NCBI GenBank assembly: GCA_024128875.1 | Contig: JAMYFF010000002.1 | Span: forward strand, 310,001-374,000 | Reading direction: 5' to 3' | Source of the DNA: Salinilacustrithrix flava | GTDB taxonomy: Bacteria; Actinomycetota; Acidimicrobiia; Acidimicrobiales; Salinilacustritrichaceae | DNA length: 64,000 bases | In this document: one piece after another, positions 31,249-39,565 of the stretch | Numbering within the stretch: position 1 is the first letter of the stretch | Layout: every line of letters starts with the position of its first letter | Translations under genes and position numbers: made by a program | Notes under the pieces: generated by a model | Database searches by the model: none | What the model was told of the DNA's origin: nothing | Seen by the model: only the letters and a program-made list of their open reading frames with translations

Positions 31249-31281
31249 CACGGCCCCGGAGAGCAAGTCCCCGGGGCCGTG
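31249..31281 (-). terminator. Terminator-like hairpin after nrdJ (dispersed element, copy B)
   Basis: Stem CACGGCCCCGG/CCGGGGCCGTG (11 bp) lies 47 bp beyond the nrdJ stop. The hairpin and its flanks closely match copy A at 18179-18235, including CCCATCCGAG and CCCGGACGCG upstream and TGTGCG downstream. Confidence 0.7.
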
Positions 31282-31327
31282 TCCTGTGCGGTGGGCTCGC
31301 CCGCCCCCGCTGGTTCAGCTCATCAGG

Positions 31328-34114
31328 TCAGCTGCAGCCGCTGGTCGAGCCGCAGCTCGGGCAGGCATGGCAGGAGCCGGCGCGGTTCATCTGGACACCG
31401 CAGGTCATGCACATGGGCGCATCGATCCGGGCGGTGGCCGGCGGCTCGGCCGGGGCCGGCGGCTCGTCGAGCAGCGTGGACGCCGACGGGATCGACACCG
31501 GGTCGGGTGCGACGTCGTGGCCCTGCACCGTCTCGGTGACCGACTCCTCCACACCCGGCAGCGTGGGCTGGGTGCGCTCCCCCACGGTGAGGATGCCGAG
31601 CTCGGCACGCTCCTCGTAGGACAGGTAGTCCACCGCCAGGCGACGGAAGATGTAGTCGATCAGGCTCGAGGCGAACCGGATGTCGGGGTCGTCGGTCATG
31701 CCGGCCGGCTCGAAGCGCATGTTGGTGAAGGCCTCGACGAAGGACCGGACCGGGACGCCCCACTGCAGGCCGTGGCTCACCGAGATGGCGAAGGCGTCCA
31801 TGATGCCGGCGAGGGTGGAGCCCTGCTTGGAGACCTTCATGAAGATCTCGCCCGGACGGCCGTCCTCGTACTCGCCGACGGTGACGAAGCCCTTGCAGTC
31901 GGCGACCCGGAAGTCGAAGGTCTTGCTGGACCGGCTCCGGGGCAGCTTCGTGCGGTGCGGCTTGGTGACGACCTTCTCGACGACCTTCTCGATCACCTCG
32001 GTGACCGTCTCGACCGCCACCTCCTTCTTCACCGTGGAGAGGGGCTGGCCGACCTTGCAGTTGTCGCGGTAGATGGCGATGGCCTTCACCCCGAGCTGCC
32101 AGGCGTCGATGTGCAGCTGCTCGACGTCTTCGATCGTGGCCTCCTCCGGCATGTTCACCGTCTTGGAGATGGCACCGGAGATGAACGGCTGGACCGCGGC
32201 CATCATCCGCACGTGACCCGTGTAGTGGATCGTGTTGTCGCCCATGGAGCAGGCGAACACCGGGAGGTGGTCGGGGTCGAGGTCGGGGCATCCGATGAGC
32301 GACTTGTTCTCGTCGATGTAGGCGACGATGGCGTCGATCTGGGGCTGGGTGTAGCCCAGCTTGGTGAGCGCCCGAGGGATCGTCTGGTTGACGATCGACA
32401 TGGTGCCGCCGCCCACCAGCTTCTTCATCTTCACCAGGCCGAGGTCGGGCTCGATGCCGGTGGTGTCGCAGTCCATCATCAGCCCGATGGTGCCGGTGGG
32501 GGCCAGCACCGAGGCCTGCGAGTTGCGCACGCCGGACTGGCCGGCGAGCTCGCACGCGTTGTCCCAGGCCTGCTGGGCCGCGGACAGGAGGTGCTCGGGC
32601 ACGAGGGTCTCGTCGATGTCGGCTGCCGCCGAGCGGTGCTGCTCGAGGACCCGCAGCATGTGCTCCGCGTTCTCGGCGTAGCCGGCGAAGGGACCCATCC
32701 GCGAGGCGGTGCGGGCCGAGGTCTCGTAGGCCCGGCCGGTCATCAGCGAGGTGATTGCGGCGGCCGTGGCCCGACCCTCGTCGGAGTCGTAGGGCAGGCC
32801 CTGGGCCATGAGCATGGCGCCGAGGTTGGCGTAGCCGAGGCCGAGCTGGCGGAAGCGGCGGGAGTTCTCGCCGATGGCCTCCGTCGGGTAGTCGGCCCGG
32901 CCGACCAGGATCTCCTGGGCGGTGAACACCACGTCGACGGTGTGGGCGAAGGCCTCGATGTCGAAGCGGTCGCCCGCGTCGAGGTCCAGGAACTTGAGCA
33001 GGTTGATCGACGCCAGGTTGCAGGCCGAGTTGTCGATGTGCATGTACTCCGAGCAGGGGTTCGACCCGTTGATGCGGTCGGTGTTGGCACAGGTGTGCCA
33101 CCGGTTGATCGTGGTGTCGAACTGCATGCCGGGATCGGCGCACTCCCAGGCGGCCTGGGAGATCTGGCGCATCAGCTCGCGTGCCCGCACGGTGCGGACG
33201 ACCTCGCCGGAGGTGACGGCGGTGAGGTTCCAGTCGGCATCGTCGACCACGGCCTGCATGAACTCGTCGGTGACCCGCACCGAGTTGTTGGCGTTCTGGT
33301 ACTGGACCGAGGCCATGTCGACGCCGTCCAGGCTCATGTCGAAGCCGGCCTCCTGGAGGACGCGGATCTTGCGCTCCTCACGGGCCTTGACCCAGACGAA
33401 CTCCTCCACGTCGGGATGGTGGACGTCGAGGATGACCATCTTGGCGGCGCGGCGGGTCTTGCCGCCCGACTTGATGGTGCCGGCCGAGGCATCGGCGCCC
33501 CGCATGAAGCTGACCGGGCCCGAGGCGGTGCCGCCGCCCTTCAGAAGCTCCTTGGACGAGCGGATCTTGGACAGGTTGATGCCGGCACCGGAGCCGCCCT
33601 TGAAGATCGTGCCCTCCTCGACGTACCAGTTGAGGATCGAGTCCATCTCGTCGTCGACCTTGAGGATGAAGCAGGCGCTGGCCTGCTGGGGCACCCCGGG
33701 CACGCCGATGTTGAACCAGACCGGGCTGTTGAACGCAGCCTTCTGGGTGACCATCAGGTGCTTGAGCTCGGCGCGGAACGCCTCGGCCTCGTCGTCGTCG
33801 ACGAAGTAGCCACCCTCGATGCCCCAGTCGGTGATGGTGTCGCACACCCGGTCGACGACCTGCTTGAGGCTGCTCTCGCGCTCGGGGGTGCCGGGCGTGC
33901 CCCGGAAGTACTTCTGGGTGACGATGTTGGTGGCGTTGAGCGACCAGCTCTTCGGGAACTCCACGCCGAGCTGCTCGAACGCGATCGACCCGTCCTGGTA
34001 GTTGGTGAGGCGCGCATCCCGACGTTCCCACTCGAGGTCGTCGTAGGGGTGGGCACCCGGGCGGGTGAAGAACCGGCGGATGCCGATGCCGGTGCGTTCG
34101 GGAGCGATGGCCAT
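31328..34114 (-). CDS. nrdJ: Adenosylcobalamin-dependent ribonucleotide reductase (class II)
   Basis: The 928-residue enzyme reduces ribonucleotides to deoxyribonucleotides without oxygen, using vitamin B12. Visible are the N-terminal segment QKYFRGTPGTPERESS, the active-site region NPCSEYMHIDNSACNLASIN (catalytic acid and Cys), the allosteric/loop region TGTIGLMMDCDTTGIEPDL, and the C-terminal zinc-ribbon with re-reducing cysteines (CMTCGVQMNRAGSCHACPSC). ATG 34114 has GGAGGG 7 nt upstream. It is transcribed from a TTGACA-N18-TGTAAT promoter followed by two NrdR-type palindromes, so control by the nrdR product encoded in this window is expected. No B12 riboswitch was recognised in the leader. 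Confidence 0.96.
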   Translation of the reverse strand: MAIAPERTGIGIRRFFTRPGAHPYDDLEWERRDARLTNYQDGSIAFEQLGVEFPKSWSLNATNIVTQKYFRGTPGTPERESSLKQVVDRVCDTITDWGIEGGYFVDDDEAEAFRAELKHLMVTQKAAFNSPVWFNIGVPGVPQQASACFILKVDDEMDSILNWYVEEGTIFKGGSGAGINLSKIRSSKELLKGGGTASGPVSFMRGADASAGTIKSGGKTRRAAKMVILDVHHPDVEEFVWVKAREERKIRVLQEAGFDMSLDGVDMASVQYQNANNSVRVTDEFMQAVVDDADWNLTAVTSGEVVRTVRARELMRQISQAAWECADPGMQFDTTINRWHTCANTDRINGSNPCSEYMHIDNSACNLASINLLKFLDLDAGDRFDIEAFAHTVDVVFTAQEILVGRADYPTEAIGENSRRFRQLGLGYANLGAMLMAQGLPYDSDEGRATAAAITSLMTGRAYETSARTASRMGPFAGYAENAEHMLRVLEQHRSAAADIDETLVPEHLLSAAQQAWDNACELAGQSGVRNSQASVLAPTGTIGLMMDCDTTGIEPDLGLVKMKKLVGGGTMSIVNQTIPRALTKLGYTQPQIDAIVAYIDENKSLIGCPDLDPDHLPVFACSMGDNTIHYTGHVRMMAAVQPFISGAISKTVNMPEEATIEDVEQLHIDAWQLGVKAIAIYRDNCKVGQPLSTVKKEVAVETVTEVIEKVVEKVVTKPHRTKLPRSRSSKTFDFRVADCKGFVTVGEYEDGRPGEIFMKVSKQGSTLAGIMDAFAISVSHGLQWGVPVRSFVEAFTNMRFEPAGMTDDPDIRFASSLIDYIFRRLAVDYLSYEERAELGILTVGERTQPTLPGVEESVTETVQGHDVAPDPVSIPSASTLLDEPPAPAEPPATARIDAPMCMTCGVQMNRAGSCHACPSCGSTSGCS

Positions 34115-34207
34115 TGGGTTGCCCTCCAAGGGGTACGAGTTCGTTCTTCAGCCTGGGTCGTGTTGCCGAGGGTCGCTACGTCCAGCGACCGCTGACAGCT
34201 CCCCCAA

Positions 34208-34223
34208 CCACTAGGTCTTGTGG
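34208..34223. promoter_or_regulatory. NrdR-box-like palindrome 1 upstream of nrdJ
   Basis: CCACTAGGTCTTGTGG is an imperfect 16-bp palindrome of the NrdR-box type (conserved CAC and GTG arms). It lies in the nrdJ leader, 42 bp (about four helical turns) from box 2, as expected for cooperative NrdR binding. Confidence 0.7.
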
Positions 34224-34249
34224 TCTCCAGCCCCCGATCCCGGCGACCA

Positions 34250-34265
34250 CCACAAGATGTAGGAG
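34250..34265. promoter_or_regulatory. NrdR-box-like palindrome 2 upstream of nrdJ
   Basis: CCACAAGATGTAGGAG is a second NrdR-box-like site, one arm strong and one weak, directly next to the nrdJ -10 (34268-34273). Binding here would cover the transcription start. Confidence 0.65.
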
Positions 34266-34267
34266 GC

Positions 34268-34297
34268 ATTACATCACTGGAATTACAGCGATGTCAA
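34268..34297 (-). promoter_or_regulatory. nrdJ promoter
   Basis: On the minus strand TTGACA (34297-34292), an 18-bp AT-rich spacer and TGTAAT (34273-34268) form the best sigma-70-like promoter in the window. The start would be near 34261, giving a leader of about 147 nt. Confidence 0.75.
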
Positions 34298-34571
34298 TGA
34301 GCGCCGCAGCACGAAACAGCAGGTCAGGGGGCGTTCGCGATCGTTAGCACTCGTGATTTCGTGCACGTTCGCGTTCACCCCCAAGGTTTCGTCCAGCCCA
34401 CCACAGACACGACGTGAGAACCACCGTCCGCCATCCGTGCTGCAGCGCTCAGACACTCCGGTCAACCTACGAAGACCCCGCTGTGGAACGGAAGGGGAAC
34501 AACTCTGTGAATTGCGGGTGGAATCCCGGTGCTGCGTCCACAGGCGGGGCCTCGAGCCTGTGGATGTGTGG
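34298..34571. other. Gene-free stretch between nrdJ promoter and molybdoenzyme terminator
   Basis: No convincing coding frame is seen. Notable content: a half CIRCE-like TTAGCACTC at 34344-34352 without its partner arm, and several TGTGGA words near 34557-34585 (CTGTGGAT, TGTGGACAGG, TGTGGACGG) that resemble partial DnaA boxes. Confidence 0.5.
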
Positions 34572-34601
34572 ACAGGCTGTGGACGGCGGTGGACAGCCTG
34601 T
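34572..34601 (-). terminator. Hairpin just after the molybdopterin oxidoreductase gene
   Basis: ACAGGCTGT at 34572-34580 pairs with ACAGCCTGT at 34593-34601 (9 bp, 12-nt loop). It begins 4 nt after the stop at 34605, in the terminator position. Confidence 0.6.
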
Positions 34602-34604
34602 GCG

Positions 34605-36926
34605 CTACCGGTGGGTAACCAGGTCGGCTTCCGCCGGTTCGGCTGCCACGACCTCGACCGGGATGCCGTTCAGCACCGCGGTGCCCGACACCGGGTCGAA
34701 CGCCTCGGTGTCGGCGAGGACGTTGCTGTTCACCCCGGCGTGCTCGGCCGCCACCGACATGCGGGCGCCGTCGAGGTCGTGGCCCCACCCGTGCGGGAGG
34801 CTGACCACCCCGGCCATGACCGAGTCGGTGACCTCGACCGGGGCCACGACAGCACCCACGCGGGACCGGACCTCGGCCTGTCCCCCGTCGACGAGACCGC
34901 GCTCGGCGGCGTCGTCGGGGTGGACCTGGAGGGTGCAGCGGGGCTTGCCCTTCACCAGCACCTCCACGTTGTGCATCCAGGAGTTGTTCGAGCGCAGGTG
35001 GCGCCGGCCGATGAGCAGCAGCCCGTCGTCGGCCGCGTCGAGGGCGGGCACCATGCGTGCCGCGACGTCGGCGACCAGCACCTCGGGAGCGAGGTCGATC
35101 ATCCCGTCGGGCTGGCGCAGCGCCTCGGGCATGCGCGGCTGCAGCGGCCCGAGGTCGACGCCGTGGGGGTGGGCGAGCAGCACGTCGAGGCTGAGGCCGT
35201 CGGGCCGGGCGCCGAAGCCGTCGCCGTAGGGGCCGGTCCGCAGCATGAGGTCGAGGGTGCGCTCGGGGCCCACCCGGGGGGCGAGCGCCTCGAGCAGCTC
35301 CTCGACGTCGCACCCGTGCACCAGGCCGTGCTCGTCGGCCACTGCGGACTCCACCATCGAACGGATGGCAGCGTCGTCGACGAGGGCTGGGGCGGCGTCG
35401 GCGGGATCCACCCCCTGCAGGATCAGCGACAGGGTGCAGAGGATCTCCCACTCGTCGGGCGCACCGTCGTCGAGGGGCAGCACCGGCGGGCTGTAGTTGG
35501 CCACGTTGCGCAGGGCGAGCTGGAGCAGGGCCACGTCGTAGTGGCTCTTCTGCAGGGCCGAGGGTGCCGGGAGGATCACGTCCGCGTGGCGGGTCGTCTC
35601 GTTCAGGTAGATGTCGATGGCGACCACGAAGTCGAGCGAGGCGAAGGCGGCGTCGAGGCGCACCGAGTCCGGCGTCGACAGGATCGGGTTGCCGGCCACG
35701 GTGATCATCGCCTTGATCTGGCCGTCACCGGGGGTCTCGATCTCCTCGGCCAGGGCCACCACCGGCAGCTCGCCGAACGTCTCGGGCAGCCCCCGGACCC
35801 GTGACGTGCGCCGCCCGAGGCGGATGCCCCGCCCGTACCGGCCCTGGCCCCGCGTGTTGGCCGCACCCGCAGCGGCCTTGGTGAACATCGCCCCGCCGGG
35901 GCGGTCGAGGTTGCCGGTGCAGGTGTTGAGGGCATCGACCAGCCAGGACGTGACCGTGCCGTACGGCGACACGGTCGTGCCGATGCGGGCGTAGACCGCC
36001 GCGCTCGGCGCGTCGGCCAGCTCGTGGGCCAGCTGGCGGATGGTGTCGGCGGCGATGCCGCAGCGGCCGGCGACAGCCTCGGGGGTGAACGGGGCCACCG
36101 CCGCCTGCAGCTCGTCGATGCGGGCCACGTGCTCGGCGACCGTGCCGAGGTCGACCCGGTCGGTGGCGAAGAGCTCCTGGAGCATGGCGGCGAGGAGGAA
36201 CGGGTCGGCGCCGGGCCGGATCGGCACGTGGGCGCTGGCCTCCTCCGCGGTCTTCGTGCGCCGGGGGTCGACGACGACGACCCGGCCGCCCCGCTCGATG
36301 ATCGCCCGGAGGCGACCGGGCCAGTCGGGGGCGGTGGCGAAGCTGCCGTTGGACGCGAACGGGTTGGCCCCGAGGATCAGCAGGTGGTCGGTGCGGTCGA
36401 TGTCGGGCACCGGGTTGGTGAGCACGTTGCCGAAGATCAGGCCCGAGGAGATCTCCTTGGGTCGCTGGTCCACGGTGGAGGCCGAGAACACGTTGGGCGA
36501 GCCGAGGGCGCGCAGGAACGCCCGGTTGTAGAGGAGCGCACCGAGGTTGTGGGCGTTGGGGTTGCCGACGTAGGCGCCGACCGCCGCTCGACCGTGCTCG
36601 GCGATGACCGGACCCAGCCCGTCGGCCACGGCCTGCCACGCCTCGGCCCACGTCGCCGGCTCGAGCCGGTCGCCGCGCCGAACGAGGGGCTGGCGGAGCC
36701 GGTCGGGGTCGTCGTGCAGCTGCTTGAGCGTCGAGCCCTTCGGGCACAGGTAGCCGTGGCTGAACACGTCGAGGAGGTCGCCGCGGATGCGGACCGCCTG
36801 GCCGTCGCGCACCGTGATGTCGAGCCCGCAGCCGGCCTCGCACAGCGGACAGGTCCGCTGCACGGTGACGGCCCCGTCGTTCGCGTCCGCCTCGACGGCG
36901 GATGGGTTCGGTGCGGTGGTGGTCAT
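34605..36926 (-). CDS. Molybdopterin/Fe-S oxidoreductase (DMSO reductase superfamily)
   Basis: The 773-residue protein has an N-terminal [4Fe-4S] motif (CPLCEAGC, then YLCPKG), the bis-MGD-binding folds (LILGANPFASNGSF, VVVDPRRTKTAEEA, TGNLDRPGGAMF) and a C-terminal molybdopterin dinucleotide domain (RSNNSWMHNVEVLVKG, HGWGHD). At the usual position of the molybdenum ligand there is no Cys or Sec (FSASTVDQRPK), so it is neither a standard formate dehydrogenase nor a nitrate reductase; Ser is a possible ligand. There is no Tat signal, so a cytoplasmic location is expected. ATG 36926 has GAGGAG 5 nt upstream. Divergent from the RibD-like reductase gene. Substrate unknown. Confidence 0.88.
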   Translation of the reverse strand: MTTTAPNPSAVEADANDGAVTVQRTCPLCEAGCGLDITVRDGQAVRIRGDLLDVFSHGYLCPKGSTLKQLHDDPDRLRQPLVRRGDRLEPATWAEAWQAVADGLGPVIAEHGRAAVGAYVGNPNAHNLGALLYNRAFLRALGSPNVFSASTVDQRPKEISSGLIFGNVLTNPVPDIDRTDHLLILGANPFASNGSFATAPDWPGRLRAIIERGGRVVVVDPRRTKTAEEASAHVPIRPGADPFLLAAMLQELFATDRVDLGTVAEHVARIDELQAAVAPFTPEAVAGRCGIAADTIRQLAHELADAPSAAVYARIGTTVSPYGTVTSWLVDALNTCTGNLDRPGGAMFTKAAAGAANTRGQGRYGRGIRLGRRTSRVRGLPETFGELPVVALAEEIETPGDGQIKAMITVAGNPILSTPDSVRLDAAFASLDFVVAIDIYLNETTRHADVILPAPSALQKSHYDVALLQLALRNVANYSPPVLPLDDGAPDEWEILCTLSLILQGVDPADAAPALVDDAAIRSMVESAVADEHGLVHGCDVEELLEALAPRVGPERTLDLMLRTGPYGDGFGARPDGLSLDVLLAHPHGVDLGPLQPRMPEALRQPDGMIDLAPEVLVADVAARMVPALDAADDGLLLIGRRHLRSNNSWMHNVEVLVKGKPRCTLQVHPDDAAERGLVDGGQAEVRSRVGAVVAPVEVTDSVMAGVVSLPHGWGHDLDGARMSVAAEHAGVNSNVLADTEAFDPVSGTAVLNGIPVEVVAAEPAEADLVTHR

Positions 36927-36994
36927 GACGGCTCCTCGGGTCCCCCGGTGGTGCCGCCATCGTGGCATCCCCGGCCGGTGGGTACGGTTCGCGG

Positions 36995-37738
36995 ATGCGC
37001 CAGCTGCTCCCCGTGCCCGGCGACGTCGACCCGGTCGCCGCCTACCTGGCCGCGGCGCGGCCGACCCCCTCGGCACGGCCGTGGGTGACCATGAGCATGG
37101 TCACCAGCCTCGACGGCGCCACCGCGATCGGCGGCCGGTCCGGCCCCCTCGGCGGCGAGCCGGACCGCGCGGTGTTCCGGGCGGTGCGCGCCATCGCCGA
37201 CGTGGTGCTCGTCGCCGCGGGCACGATGCGCACCGAGGGCTACGGGCCCGTCCGGCTGTCGGCGGCGGCCGCGGCCGCACGGGCCGACGCCGGTCGCTCC
37301 CCCGAGCCACCTCGGCTGGTCGTGGTGTCGGGGAGCCTCGACCTCGATCTGGCGAAGGCCGCGGACGGGCCGGTGCGACCGCTGGTGCTCACCACCCAGG
37401 ACGCGGACCCGACCCGGCGAGCGGCGCTGGAGGAGCTGGCCGAGGTCCGGGCCTACGGGCACGGGCAGGTCGAGATGGCCCCGGCCCTCGCCGACCTGCA
37501 CCGCGACGGCGTCGGCGTCGTCGTGTGCGAGGGCGGGCCGTCGCTCAACGCCGCACTCGTCGAGGCCGACGTGGTCGACGAGTGGTGCCTGACCCTGGCC
37601 CCGACCGTGGTCGGTGGCGACAGCCGCCGGGCCGTCGACGGCGCACCGGAGGTCGGTGACGCCGGACATCCGCTCGACCTGGTGTCCCTGCTCGAGGAGG
37701 ACGGCGTCCTCCTCGGCCGCTGGGTCCGCCGGCGCTGA
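36995..37738 (+). CDS. RibD C-terminal-type pyrimidine reductase family protein
   Basis: The 247-residue protein has the dihydrofolate-reductase-like fold of RibD_C proteins: an N-terminal strand VTMSMVTSLDGATAIGGRSG, the Rossmann segment VVLVAAGTMRTEGYGPVR, and VVVCEGGPSLNAALVEADVVDEWCLTLAP. These NADPH-dependent reductases act on riboflavin-pathway pyrimidines or related compounds; no rib genes are adjacent, so the substrate is open. ATG 36995 is preceded at 6 nt by TACGGT (36983-36988) and no ribosome site, so leaderless. It converges on nrdR. Confidence 0.85.
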   Translation: MRQLLPVPGDVDPVAAYLAAARPTPSARPWVTMSMVTSLDGATAIGGRSGPLGGEPDRAVFRAVRAIADVVLVAAGTMRTEGYGPVRLSAAAAAARADAGRSPEPPRLVVVSGSLDLDLAKAADGPVRPLVLTTQDADPTRRAALEELAEVRAYGHGQVEMAPALADLHRDGVGVVVCEGGPSLNAALVEADVVDEWCLTLAPTVVGGDSRRAVDGAPEVGDAGHPLDLVSLLEEDGVLLGRWVRRR

Positions 37739-37761
37739 CCCCGCGCCGAGGACGTCTTGGC

Positions 37762-38214
37762 CTACGACGGCTCCTGCAGGAGGCGGATCTCGCGCTCGAA
37801 GTCCGAGATCGTGTCGAAGCCCTTGTACACGGAGGCGAAGCGCACGGCCGCGACCTCGTCGAGGGCCCGGAGGCGCAGCAGCACCTCGAGGCCGACCTCG
37901 TCGGAGGTCACCTCCTTGCCCATGGAGCGGAGGGCATCTTCGACGTCGGCCACGAGGACCGCGATCTGGCCGGGATCGACAGGCCGGGACTTGCAGGCTG
38001 CGCTCACCCCGGCCGCGACCTTGGACGCATCGAAGCCCTCGACCTCACCGTCGCGCTTGCGGACCTGGACGAGCGCGGTCTCGACGCGCTCGAAGGTGGT
38101 GAAGCGGCCGCCGCAGGTCTCGCACTCGCGACGACGTCGGATCGAGCGGCCGTCCTCGGTCTGGCGGGAGTCGACCACCCGGTCTCGGAGGTCGCCGCAG
38201 GAGGGGCACCGCAT
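37762..38214 (-). CDS. nrdR: Transcriptional repressor NrdR
   Basis: Length is 150 residues, the usual size. The N-terminal zinc ribbon (MRCPSCG, CETCGGRFTT) and the ATP-cone (VRKRDGEVEGFDASKV) are complete. NrdR binds ATP/dATP and represses ribonucleotide reductase genes through paired 16-bp boxes; two such boxes lie in front of nrdJ 3.6 kb away. ATG 38214 gives the canonical MRCP start, with TAGGGT 7 nt upstream (38227-38222) for a leaderless transcript. A longer start at ATG 38235 would overlap the stop of the LysM gene, so read-through from the damage-inducible LysM promoter is also possible. Confidence 0.96.
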   Translation of the reverse strand: MRCPSCGDLRDRVVDSRQTEDGRSIRRRRECETCGGRFTTFERVETALVQVRKRDGEVEGFDASKVAAGVSAACKSRPVDPGQIAVLVADVEDALRSMGKEVTSDEVGLEVLLRLRALDEVAAVRFASVYKGFDTISDFEREIRLLQEPS

Positions 38215-38234
38215 CGCCGGCACCCTACCGGGCA

Positions 38235-38645
38235 TCAGCGTGACGGCAGCAGGAGCTCCTGGCCCGGGGTGACGGCGGCGCCGCCGTTGAGGTCGACCAG
38301 GCGCTCGACGTACGCGGCGGCCTCGCCGGCGGGGGCGTGAGCGACGGCGACGGACCACATCGAGTCCCCCTCGGCGACCACGTGGGTGCCGTCCAGGCCG
38401 GCGGCCGGCGACGTCGTCGGCGTGGTGGCGAGGTAGCCGACGGCGAGGACAACGGCGAGGGCGAGGAGGGCGGCACCGACCACGGAGGCGAGGGACCGGC
38501 GCGACGAGGTGGTCGCATCCGACCCGACGGGTGGCACCAGCCTGAGCGCCGGGCGGCGGTCCCCCGGGCCGGGCCGGTGCGCCGGGGCACGGTGGGCCCG
38601 GCCGGGGGTGGTGACGGTGGTGGGCAGGGAGGCGATGGCGACCAT
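38235..38645 (-). CDS. LysM-domain membrane protein, SOS-associated (Rv2719c/DivS position)
   Basis: The 136-residue protein has a cytoplasmic N-terminal part rich in Pro and Arg, one transmembrane helix (ASVVGAALLALAVVLAVGYL), and an external LysM domain (HVVAEGDSMWSVAVAHAP then LVDLNGGAAVTPGQELLLP). In mycobacteria and corynebacteria a LysM or division-suppressor gene (Rv2719c, divS) lies in exactly this place, between nrdR and lexA, and is damage-induced to delay division. The same role is inferred here from position, domain and promoter. ATG 38645 lies 7 nt after the -10 of a PafBC-type promoter. Confidence 0.85.
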   Translation of the reverse strand: MVAIASLPTTVTTPGRAHRAPAHRPGPGDRRPALRLVPPVGSDATTSSRRSLASVVGAALLALAVVLAVGYLATTPTTSPAAGLDGTHVVAEGDSMWSVAVAHAPAGEAAAYVERLVDLNGGAAVTPGQELLLPSR

Positions 38646-38652
38646 GGTGTGC

Positions 38653-38675
38653 AGTCTCCGCAGGGGGTCTGACAG
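38653..38675 (-). promoter_or_regulatory. PafBC-type (RecA-NDp) promoter of the LysM gene
   Basis: On the minus strand CTGTCAGAC (38675-38667), 8 bp, then GAGACT (38658-38653), 7 nt before the ATG. The upstream half is identical to the recA promoter over 18 bp (GAGTTCCTGTCAGACCCC). The -10 deviates from TAnnnT in its first base only. Confidence 0.7.
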
Positions 38676-38713
38676 GAACTCTCCGGGCGGCTCCGGCAGG
38701 TGCTCCCCTACCC

Positions 38714-38767
38714 AGAACGCCCGTTCGTGCGAACAGCTGTTCGCACGTTGCCACGAACGGTCGTTCG
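38714..38767. promoter_or_regulatory. Cluster of three LexA boxes upstream of the LysM gene
   Basis: GAAC-N4-GTTC boxes lie at 38714-38727, 38730-38743 (CGAACAGCTGTTCG) and 38754-38767 (CGAACGGTCGTTCG). They match the actinobacterial SOS box. A minus-strand TTGACT (38773-38768), 17 bp and CAACGT would place the third box in a promoter spacer, as at recA P2. Confidence 0.82.
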
Positions 38768-38820
38768 AGTCAACCGCAGGATCGAACAGGAGTGCGATCG
38801 GCCCCCGACCCGGGAACCGC

Positions 38821-38875
38821 CGAACGGGTGTTTGCCTTCCGCCGGACCCTGTCGTATGTTGCAAACACCTGTTCG
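38821..38875 (+). promoter_or_regulatory. lexA promoter with two LexA boxes
   Basis: TTGCCT (38832-38837), 17 bp, TATGTT (38855-38860) form the lexA promoter. CGAACGGGTGTTTG (38821-38834) overlaps the -35 and CAAACACCTGTTCG (38862-38875) lies at the start of transcription, so LexA should repress its own gene. Confidence 0.82.
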
Positions 38876-38891
38876 ACCGAAAGGGCCGCCC

Positions 38892-39521
<630 letters not shown>

Positions 39522-39565
39522 GACCGCTGCCCCCTCCGGGGCGGCCCATCGGCGAGAATCCAGGG

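Noticed and set aside
34115..34260. Cobalamin riboswitch in the leader of B12-dependent nrdJ
   Set aside because: No B12-box-like conserved core was recognised; the leader is explained by two NrdR-type boxes. A covariance-model search would settle it.
34344..34352. CIRCE-like TTAGCACTC
   Set aside because: The second arm GAGTGCTAA is absent, so HrcA binding is unlikely.
34550..34604. Replication origin suggested by TGTGGA words
   Set aside because: No dnaA/dnaN genes, no full-consensus DnaA boxes and no AT-rich unwinding element next to it; the hairpin is better read as a terminator.
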